This document shows, one piece after another, positions 34,747 through 46,814 of a stretch of DNA of 64,000 nt. The notes beneath the pieces are model-generated. The model was not told where the DNA came from, made no database searches, and worked only from the letters and a program-made list of their open reading frames with translations. The position numbers and the translations under genes were made by a program. Position 1 is the first letter of the stretch. Every line of letters starts with the position of its first letter. Source of the DNA: Bimastos eiseni (lineage: Eukaryota; Annelida; Clitellata; Crassiclitellata; Lumbricidae); the NCBI GenBank assembly GCA_959347315.1, contig OY365822.1:11105822-11169821 (forward strand), read 5' to 3'.

Positions 34747-37700
34747 TTAGAAATGGCAGACGAAGTTGTCGCTATCAAGGTCATCCGCAGCTAACGTCAT
34801 GTTGACCTCATTCTTGACCAAAATACATGTGAACCCAGATGACCCTTGCGTCTCCACATCGTTCTCTTTCAAACCGGTTCTTCCAGCGGAGGAGTTCGAC
34901 GTGATATCTGTTTTCTGCAAAGGACCAGAAAGGTTGTCACACCCATAAACATCCGGAAGCAAACCGTTTCCTAGATGATTAATGGTGACGTGGGATACTC
35001 CTGACGTCTTGTCTCTGGCATAAGACACTCCTCCTGACTTCTCTCTAGCTACTGAAAGTACCGATGCCTTGTCAGAGTTACCATTTACTGAGTTCAACAC
35101 GTCGTCTGCCAATTTAATCGAGTTGTCAGAGGTCGCTGTTGAGTCGCCAGACTTCGTAAAGGCAGGTGACGTCACTGATGACTCCGGCCTTTGACCTGCT
35201 GCTGCTGCTGCTGTTTCAGATGCTGAGGCAGGTTGTCCTTCGATGGGCAAGACGAGATCCATCCCAGTTGTGCCTACTTGACCATTCCTGGAACGCTTGC
35301 TATGCATATAAAACAAAATATAGGTGACGATTCAGCAAAGGATGTGAGTTAGTCTTGCCCGGTAGCCTACTGGACTGATAGAGCCAGGTCATAGGTTCAA
35401 TTCCTGCCACAGAAGAGGTTCAGTGTTTCAACTGCTTCTAAGCCACAGCTGAGTAAACCAACAACACGCTGTCGAGGAGAGATTTGAATGTCGAAAAGAA
35501 AAAACTGTCTCCGTCTGCCAAGGCTAAGAATATGACCATAACCATGTATCCTATGTATCCATATGCATGTATGCATGATTATATATCTCATATATATATC
35601 TCATCTGTAATAATGTATGCATATTATAATATATTAATGTAGGCCTATGTAGCGTATTTAGTGTATATATGTATGTACATGGATTTCTGGTGGTCCCCCG
35701 CATGCGCTCTGCCACGGCCTAATCCAGGAGCTTCGTCTACGTGGGTCCCACCAGCTGGGAGGAGCTGATCCCTCTCTCCCTGCTACCTTTCAGAGGCGCC
35801 TGCAGACTTTCCTGTTCTTCGTTTAGCTATGTGTTGAATCGTGAGCGCCTCTGATATCGAATGGCGCTACATAAGTGCTTCATTACATTACAAGTATATT
35901 TGTATGAACTGGCTCTCTTTACATATAGAGCATCTTTTAGAAACTTGAATGTTACCCGTTGAATGCGGACTCCGTCTGTTCCACGGTGTCCATGAGCGAC
36001 TGACCGAGAGTTTCCGGAAGTAGGAGACCCAGAATGGAAGCGAAAATCCCAAGGATCCCATAGACGAGAAACGGAAGAGGCTTCCACAGACGAATCTATA
36101 ACGAACACCACAACTTCATATCTTCCAGAAAATCATTCAAGTATTCCCATATTGCACGACGGACCAATTAACGGGCAGACTGAACGCGCAGACTCGCAGT
36201 CACCATGGCAACCTGACATAAACACGTGTATGTTATCCATGGGAACTTGTTTGTACAGGTGTATACAATAACTATACAATAACTATACAATAACTATGCG
36301 TTGATTTGTATAAACTGACCCGCGGCCCATATGCGCTGTGCCTGACCGCTGCTCCGATCCACCGATTGATAGACTGGCTTCCCGAACGACTTACCGACCG
36401 ACATAATGTCGGAACTCAACGATGGTCAGCGCTCGTGAATAAGCTAGTAACCTGCGCTCGGCTTACGAGTGGCGCCTGAGAAGTTTGGAGATTACGACTA
36501 CGATTACGAACTCATTACTTCGAGAGGTTCGCGTTTTGGAGAGGGAACATGCGCAACGGTGGATTCGTAATTTCCAAATTCATGAAGAACCACTGATATA
36601 TTATTAATCGATCGATGGGTTGATTTATTGATTGTTTGATTGATTGATTGGTTGATTAATCGATGACTGCTGTTATTTTCACCCGGTCTTGAAGAACTTT
36701 CAGGATACTTCGAAAACGTTCATCTTAAGCAAATTTCTTTACAGAGAATTGATGGCGCTATAAAAATAACCCATTAGACCCATATTCTCGTGTAGATCTA
36801 ACTAACAGAAATGAACACACAATTGTAGACACCGTTTGTCTGCTTATCAATAGACTCTTAGGCGGTTGTCTGCAATCAGATAACCTCTACAATGTTTGTC
36901 TGGCGATTTAAGATTACAGCTGCCAATTCGCTACAGAGTTCGCCTTGTAGGGCCTACTGGGATATTTGGATTATAATATAATTTTAATGACTTGATTTTG
37001 TGACATCACAGCTGAAAGATCTGCTCTGTACAATTCCTCGAAACAAGTGATTTTAATTGACTTCCTAAAGCTAATTAATTAATACCTATTACTCCATTAT
37101 CATTAGTATGACTTCGAATGTTATGGCGTTATACTTTTAATTATATGTTTTACGGCGTTCCAGTGTCTTGCTTTATAAGAGCGGGAAATGAACGTGGATG
37201 GATTTGTTCTAGAGACCGAGGAATGGAGGAATCGACACACATATAAATCTACATACTTATTTGCCAATGTTGATCTTCTATGTGTGTGTGTGTGTGGCTG
37301 CCTGGCTGCGTGTGTGCGTGAACTGTAATCAACGAACCGAGACATAGGAGTGGCTCCCTAGCCCAACGACCCTAACATAATGAGGCCGGTCTATGGAAGG
37401 GATGAGTCTGCACTCATGTTCGTTCTGTAGCAGGTGTACGAGCACCTGCCTGTTTGCGGTTAAATAGAAACAATCCCTTCGCTTCAGACAGTAGACATTG
37501 AGGATATGGTCGGTTCAGCTGAATTGTCGTTTCATAAAGCATTTTTGATAGGAGTTCGATATCAAATGTCCTACGGAGATTCTGTCAAATCCTGCGTTTC
37601 TCCAGCGAAGTTTGCTAGACTTTGCTTCTTCGATAAAGCCCTCCCATCACATACTAAGTCTCTGTAAAGTCTCCACAAAATCTCCATCAAACAAGAGATA

Positions 37701-40700
37701 TTAAGCAACGAAAAGGGAAGGACGAAAGATTAAACTGGACCCGAACGAATTTTCAGGCAGAGGTGAACCTGCTACCCACACAGCAGCACCGTGACAATTG
37801 ACAAACCTCCAATCATTCACTCAAAAGCGATACAAAAATACACCCACGCCTACGGCATTTTCACTTAATTAGACAAGACCAACAGCATTTCAGTGTCAAA
37901 TGCAAATAAAAGGGTTACTTACTTACATACTTAAAAGTCAAAAATCGACCATATATCTGATCTTTGGATCTCCTTACTATGTTCATTACGTCGAATTTTG
38001 GTCAAATGCAGCCCTGGATAACCCTGGATTTGCAATGTACGGAAGACAAAATGAGCAAAAATACGAATGCCGATTCTTGACTTTTGAAATTCCCTACGAA
38101 CCTACACATTTTGTGGTGGAACCCACATGTACACACATCCACGTGTATGTGTGCGCGTGTGGGTTCCACCACAAAATGTGTAGGTTCGTAGGGAATTTCA
38201 AAAGTCAAGAATCGGCATTCGTATTTTTGCTCATTTTGTCTTCCGTACATTGCAAATCCAGGGGTATCCAGGGCTGCATTTGATCAAAATTCGACGTAAT
38301 GAACATAGTAAGGAGATCCAAAGATCAGATATATGGTCGATTTTTAACTTTTAAGTAAGTAAGTAACTTTTTTAATCATTTGACACTGGTATGATGCTGG
38401 ATCTTTGGATCTAATTAAGTGAAAATGCCGTTATTGTGAGTGTACTTTGTTTTGACTAATTTACATGGTGGTCGTATGAGTAGCAGGTTCACCTCTGCCT
38501 GACAATATGCTCGTTCCAGTTTGATCTCTCGGCCTTCGGCCTTCGGTCTTTCGTTGTTTAATTGGAGTTCGATATCTCGTATTCGACGGAGATTTTGTGG
38601 ACATTTTGCGGAGACGAAGTGTGTGATGGGAGGGCTTTGATGGGAGGGCTTTGATGGGAGGGCTTTGATGGGAGGGCTTTCATCGAAGAAGCAAAGTCGA
38701 GCAAACCTCGCTGGAGAAACGCTCCTTGTCGGTTTGACGAACGGTGTATGTCAGTCAAGTGATATCAGATCCCGAAGGACAACTGGCCAACATACAACAG
38801 GACTGCAACCAACGTTGTATGCTGGCAATTAGGCATTTGTTCGGGACCTGAACTCACTCGACAAATATGCACAGCCCGTAAAATATCCAAGGAACGTTCG
38901 TCGACCCTTCTTCGATAAAGAGCTCTTACTGCATTCTCCGCAGTGTTTCACAAAATCTCCGTAGGACACTTGGTATCAAACTCCTACCAACATGCTGGTG
39001 TGCAATGTACGAAACAACAATTCAGCTGACCCGACCATATCCTCAATGTCTACTGTCTTAAGTGAAAGGATTGTTTCTATTGAACCGAATACAGGCAGGT
39101 GCTCGTGCATCTGTTACAGATGACCTTCTGAACTGCACCATCCCTTCCAGAGATAGGCGTGGCTGTGTGAGGTTCGTTGGGCTAGGGAACCACTCCTATC
39201 ATGTCCCGGTTCGTTGATTTCAATTTAAACACACAATCAGACAGCCACGCCTCAACCCAAACACATTAAAGACAAACATTGACGAATATGTATGTGTGTG
39301 ATGAGTCGTGCCTACCTCTCTCCCTCCCCTAATCCCTAGAATAAATCCCTACGGGTTCACTCCCCGTTCTTATATAAAAACAAGACATTGGAATTTCTTA
39401 ACAAATATAATTGAAACTAAAACGCCATAGCTTGCAAAATCAGCACGAATTATTAGGAATGTATGTGCGAGTGGTCTACCACCAAATGTGTAAGTTCGTA
39501 TGATCGAATGATCGATCGACCCACCAACCAACCAACAGATCGACCGAGCGATTGACCGACCGACCGATTGTCCGATTGACCGACCGATTGACCGACCGAC
39601 CGATTGTCCGATTGACCGACTGACCGATTGTCCGATTGACCGACCGACCAATTGTCCGATTGACCGACCGACTGATTGACCGATCGACTGACCATAGGTG
39701 TCCCCATGTAAGGTGCAACCATTCCTCCGATTCGTGAACTGACTGACGTCGTTCCTAAAGCGATGCTTCTGATCTGCGTTGGGTAGAGTTCAGCTGTGTA
39801 GATGAAGAGGACGCTGAAGGACATCGTCGCCAGAGTCTTTCCAACGAGAGAAACGACCGTAGAAGCGGATCCAATGCCTCAACAACACAATAACAGACAA
39901 TTATTTATTCAACTCTTAAGATCATAATTATCAGAACTATAAATCTAACATAATATGCTATAGTATGTTAAGCGTGAAAGAGATATATTATATCTCTTTC
40001 AGGCTTGAATTAATCATTCTTAGGGGAGGGGTCAGCCACACGGATCCGTCTTCTCCAATTAAGTCTGTCATCAGTGTCTTCCTTTTCCATTTTAGAATTA
40101 TCAGGTTCTTTTGAATTATATCTCTTCTTCTGCCGTCATGGACTGTGTTAATCCATTGACATCCGATCTCATCATTCCATCAGCAAAACCACATGCAAAG
40201 ACCAGCCATCCAGAACAAGGTCCCCAATTTTGTTTATCAAAACAAATAATGATGATGATGATGATGATGATGATGACGATGACGATGACGATGACGATGG
40301 GGATAATAATAATAATAGTAATAAAAATAGCCGTTCATTAGGCCTAAACTAAAGCCAACAAACCGCAATATGATTAAATGAAATAGTATTAACACACAAT
40401 AATAAGTTAAACGAAAATCAATTTTGTAACTGTACGACAGACTGTTAGACTCAGATTCGTCGTACTCATTTTACCATCTCCCCTAGGGAATGGAAGGCTG
40501 AGCCAACCTAATGGAGCAAATGGGCATCGAAGACACGTCTTTCTGTTCTACTTACCACGTCACACACAGGAATGACTGTAGACTCTAGCGAACCCGCTAG
40601 ACTGGCTTAAAATCTTTGCCAGGTGCGATCGAAATACGATGGATCTAAGACAAAGATTTCTGGTTCGAAAGAAGAGACTGGTGTGCGATGTACGCTACCT

Positions 40701-43700
40701 GAGAATGATTATTTATCGTTTGTGCATTTTTCTCTCGGGGGAATTACACTCAGGTGAAAGCATTATCGAAGTTCAGAGATCGTATATAGCAATCTGTTAA
40801 GTACACCACTGATTAGGTTGTACAGGGAAAGACGCTATATAAATCTGTAAAAAAGCAATACAATAGAATACAATAAAGTTAGTTTAGTCTATCGTACCTG
40901 TTAATATAAGCGCTATACCAATGGCACTAGAGACAGCAATGAACAGTAGTAGACCAACATTAGTCAGACGTCTTCCTAGAAGCCGAGAGTCTACCAAAAA
41001 GATGGAGATGGTTCTCGCTGGAATTTCAAGGGCACCGGAAATCATCGTATTGATATAGATGTCGCCAGCAAATGTTCCAACGTTCAATAAGAGAGCGAAG
41101 TACATCATGCTAGTCGTAAACCTATGCAAAGCCACAATTCTCAATTAAAAACTAGAACGCTGTGCGCCTATCAATAAATGTAAAAAAGGTTTATAGGCAG
41201 CAGTATGGCGTGGAGTAGCATAGAACGAAATAGAATAGAACGGAATAGAATTGAACGGAATAGAATTGAACGGAATAGCATTGAACGGAATAGAATTGAA
41301 CGGAATGGTATGGAACATGATGCAATTAAACAGTTTTTAATAGAGTAGACAACTAGAATTGATGGTGTGGGTCACTATGAAATATAATAGAATAGGATGA
41401 AATAAAATGGAATGGAATAGCATAAGTAGAATATAGTGGAATGGAACAGGATGGAATAGAATATGATGCAATAAAGCGGGACAGAATAGAATAGGATACA
41501 AATACAAAGATGGAATATAGTAGGATGGAATATAATAAGATGGAATAAAGTAGGATGCACAAAAATAAGATGGAATGGAATAGGATGGAATAGAATTGGA
41601 TGGAATATAATAAGATGGAATATAATAGGTAGCGTGGAATAGGATGGAATGGAATAGGATCGAAGGGAATACGATGGAAGGAAACAGGATGGAATTGAAT
41701 AGGATGAAATCGAAAAAGATGGAATGGACTAGGGTGGAATGGAATAAGATGGAATGGAATAGGATTGAATGGAATAGGGTGGTATTGAATAAGATGGAAT
41801 GGAATAGGATGGAATGGAATAGGATGGAATGGAATAGGATGAAATCGAAAAAGATGGAATGGAATAGGGTGGAATGGAATAGGATGGAATGGAATAGGAT
41901 GAAATCGAAAAAGATGGAATGGAATAGGGTGGAATGCAATAGGGTGGAATGGAATAGGATGGAATTGAATAAGATGGAATGGAATGGGGTGGAATGGAAT
42001 GGGGTGGAATGGAATAGGATGGAATTGAATAAGATGGAATGGAATGGGGTGGAATGGAATGGGGTGGAATGGAATGGGATGGAATAGGATGAAATTGAAT
42101 AAGATGGAATTGAATAAGATGGAATAGAATGGGGTGGAATGGAATGGGGTGGAATGGAATGGGATGGAATGGAATAGGATGAAATTGAATAAGATGGAAT
42201 GGAATAAGGTGGAATGCAATAGGGAGGAATAGAATAGGATGGAATTGAATAAGATGAAATGGAATGGGGTGGAATGGAATGGGGTGGAATGGAATGGGGT
42301 GGAATGGAATGGGGTGGAATGGAATGGAATAGGATGGAATTGAATAAGATGGAATGGAATAGGATGAAATCGAAAAAGATGGAATGGAATAGGGTGGAAT
42401 GGAATAGGATGGAATGGAATAGGATGGAATTGAATAAAATGGAATGGAATGGGGTGGAATGGAATCGGGTGGAATGGAATGGGATGGAATGGAATAGGAT
42501 GGAATTGAATAGGATGGAATGGAATAGGATGAAATCGAAAAAGATGGAATGGAATAGGGTGGAATGGAATAGGATGGAATGGAATAGGATGAAATCGAAA
42601 AAGATGGAATGGAATAGGGTGGAATGCAATAGGGTGGAATGGAATAGGATGGAATTGAATAAGATGGAATGGAATGGGGTGGAATGGAATGGGGTGGAAT
42701 GGAATAGGATGGAATTGAATAAGATGGAATGGAATGGGGTGGAATGGAATGGGGTGGAATGGAATGGGATGGAATAGGATGAAATTGAATAAGATGGAAT
42801 TGAATAAGATGGAATAGAATGGGGTGGAATGGAATGGGGTGGAATGGAATGGGATGGAATGGAATAGGATGAAATTGAATAAGATGGAATGGAATAAGGT
42901 GGAATGCAATAGGGAGGAATAGAATAGGATGGAATTGAATAAGATGAAATGGAATGGGGTGGAATGGAATGGGGTGGAATGGAATGGGGTGGAATGGAAT
43001 GGGGTGGAATGGAATGGAATAGGATGGAATTGAATAAGATGGAATGGAATAGGATGAAATCGAAAAAGATGGAATGGAATAGGGTGGAATGGAATAGGAT
43101 GGAATGGAATAGGATGGAATTGAATAAAATGGAATGGAATGGGGTGGAATGGAATCGGGTGGAATGGAATGGGATGGAATGGAATAGGATGGAATTGAAT
43201 AGGATGGAATGGAATAGGATGAAATCGAAAAAGATGGAATGGAATAGGGTGGAATGGAATAGGATGGAATGGAATAGGATGAAATCGAAAAAGATGGAAT
43301 GGAATAGGGTGGAATGCAATAGGGTGGAATGGAATAGGATGGAATTGAATAAGATGGAATGGAATGGGGTGGAATGGAATGGGGTGGAATGGAATAGGAT
43401 GGAATTGAATAAGATGGAATGGAATGGGGTGGAATGGAATGGGGTGGAATGGAATGGGATGGAATAGGATGAAATTGAATAAGATGGAATTGAATAAGAT
43501 GGAATAGAATGGGGTGGAATGGAATGGGGTGGAATGGAATGGGATGGAATGGAATAGGATGAAATTGAATAAGATGGAATGGAATAAGGTGGAATGCAAT
43601 AGGGAGGAATAGAATAGGATGGAATTGAATAAGATGAAATGGAATGGGGTGGAATGGAATGGGGTGGAATGGAATGGGGTGGAATGGAATGGGGTGGAAT

Positions 43701-46700
43701 GGAATGGAATAGGATGGAATTGAATAAGATGGAATGGAATAGGATGAAATCGAAAAAGATGGAATGGAATAGGGTGGAATGGAATAGGATGGAATGGAAT
43801 AGGATGGAATTGAATAAAATGGAATGGAATGGGGTGGAATGGAATCGGGTGGAATGGAATGGGATGGAATGGAATAGGATGGAATTGAATAGGATGGAAT
43901 GGAATAGGGTGGAATGGAATAGGCTGGAATGGAAAGGGTGGAATGGAATGGAATAGGATGGAATTGAATCAGATGGAATGGAATAGGGTGAAATTGAATA
44001 GGGTGGAATGGAATAGGATGGAATAGAATAGGATGGAATTGAATAAGATGGAATGGAATAGGGTGGAATTGAATAAGATGGAATGGAAAAGGGTGGAATT
44101 GAATAAGATGGAATGGAATAGGGTGGAATGGAATAGGATGAAATCGAAAAAGATGGATTTGAATGGGGTGGAATGGAATAGGGTGGAATGGAATAGGGTG
44201 GAATGGAATAGGATGGAATAGAATAGGATGGAATTGAATAAGATGGAATGGAATAGGGTGGAATGGAATAGGATGGAATAGAATAGGATGGAATTGAATA
44301 AGATGGAATGGAATGGAGTGGAATGGAATAGGTTGAAATGGAATAGGGTGGAATGGAATAGGATGGAATAGAATAGGATGGAATTGAATAAAATGGAATG
44401 GAATAGGGTGGAATTGAATAAGATGGAATGGAATAGGGTGGAATTGAATAAGATGGAATGGAATAGGGTGGAATGGAATAGGATGAAATCGAAAAAGATG
44501 GATTGGAATGGGGTGGAATGGAATAGGGTGGAATGGAATAGGGTGGATTGGAATAGGATGGAATAGAATAGGATGGAATTGAATAAGATGGAATGGAATG
44601 GGGTGGAATGGAATAGGTTGAAATGGAATAGGGTGGAATGGAATAGGATGGAATAGAATAGGATGGAATTGAATAAAATGGAATGGAATAGGATGGAATT
44701 GAATAAGATGGAATGGAATAGGGTGGAATTGAATAGGATGGAATTGAATAAAATGGAATGGAATGGGGTGGAATGGAATCGGGTGGAATTTAATGGGATG
44801 GAATGGAATAGGATGGAATTGAATAAGATGGAATGGAATAGGGTGGAAGGGAATAGGGTGAAATGGAATAGGATGGAATAGAATAGGATGGAATTGAATA
44901 GGATGGAATGGAATAGGGTGGAATGCAATAAGGTGGAATTGAATAGGATGGAATGGAATAGGGTGGAATGGAATAGGATGGAATTGAATATGATGGAATA
45001 GATTAAAGCAGAATGTACTGGAACGGCATTGAGCATAGTCGCCAACTCCACAGAGGCAACAGGGATAATGAGGAGAGGGTATATGTTCGCCCCAGCACTT
45101 TTTTGGATACTCTTATTATTAAACATTGTAATATAATAAGAAAGGTTGAGGACAAATGGAGGAAATTGAAGATGAGGGCAAAATACAGGAATGGGAGGTT
45201 GAGAGCAAATGGAGGAAAGGGAAGGTGAGGGCGAAATGGAGGAATTAGAGGTCAAGAAAAAATGAAGAAATGGGAGGTTGAGGGAGAAATGGAGGAATGG
45301 GAGGTTAACAGCAAATGAAGGAAATGAAGGCTGAGGGAAAAATGGGGAATGGGAAGTTGAGAGCAAATGGAGGAAAATGAGAGTGAGGAGAAATGGGGAA
45401 AGAGAGGGTGAGGTTTTGCAATCTACCTCCCTTTCCTTCATTTTCCCCTCAACCTCTATTCCCTCCTTCTTAGTTCATCTTGATTCGCTAGATGGCGTAA
45501 TATACGTGGTGTTTATTTATACAATACATTTAGTTCATTTTCATTCTCTAGGTGGCGCACTTTACATGGTCTTTGTCTAACACGATAAAATTTAGTTCAT
45601 TTCGATTCGCTAGGTATCGCAAAATACGCGATGTTTATTAAGCACGTTAAATTTTGTGGACCTTTATATGAAAAGGGACCACATTGTCGATATGGAGTTA
45701 CTGGCACTTCTAAAATATTCAGAATGTGAGTGAAATAAAGAGTCCATCCGCATATTATTCAGCACATATCTCGTTATTGTAGAGACTGGTGGGCACAACA
45801 ACCCTAAAGTACTCATTTTGAGTAATTTGCAATTAACGCGTACAGTAACATTAAGTGAAGGATTCATCAACCTTTACCGCACTTTGTAAATACAACTGCT
45901 AGCATACCTGTAATTCAGAAACCGAAATCAATGTATTAATACGCCTCTCACGTCATCATTTATAGTGGTTTTTAGGCAATTTGAGCTCCCTCCGGCCAGC
46001 TGAATGGCTTCAAAAGTAATACCAACCATTTGGTCCTTTTTATACAGCCAAAAGGAAACATAAATTTTTTGATAAAATTCTTTTATTTAATTGAAATCGA
46101 CATTTATAGCTGTAGTACATTCATAGAAGAATGCAACTAGACAAAAAAACACAAAATCGAAAATTTTAGCCCAAATCACTATAAGCCCTGTTTTCTCTTA
46201 AACTAGAACCGACGATCTGGTCCCTTTTCATGTAAACGTCCACATTTAGTTCCCTTCGATCTGCGAGATGGCGCAATATACACGGGTGTTAATTTAATAC
46301 AGTACATTTAGTTCATTTCCATTCGCCAGGTGGCGCAATGAACATGGTGTTTATTTGACACGATAAAATTTAGTTGAATTCCATTCGCAAGGTGGCGCAA
46401 TATACACGGTGTATTTAACACGTTAAAATTTATTTAATTTCGATTCGCCTCCATGCAATTGGGTGGAAGAACTGGAAAAGAAAGGAAACGATAGAATTGA
46501 ATATAATTATCCGTTTACCATGTGAAATTCAATATCAGGGTTCGAGTCCTCATCTGTGGCCTACGCACGAGCAATGATAAGCCACCAGTGCTTTCCACTT
46601 GGCCAGTTGTCTCCTTCGCTTCCGTCTTTTTTGACGCCTTGAAACAAAGTTAAAACGGAACACCTAATTATCAGATACTCAGAGAAAGTTCTGTGTTCCA

Positions 46701-46731
46701 GTAACATATTCCTGTCACTTGTTAGCGCCTA

Positions 46732-46814
<83 letters not shown>

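Noticed and set aside
37900..38283. 127-codon frame and its mirror on the other strand
   Set aside because: Both lie in the foldback; the inverted repeat makes the same peptide on both strands. No sign of a real protein.
41337..45441. Open frames of up to 748 codons (Phe-His-Ser-Ile or Met-Glu-Trp-Asn repeats)
   Set aside because: Products of the GGAAT satellite, open in overlapping frames on both strands, no non-repeat domain.
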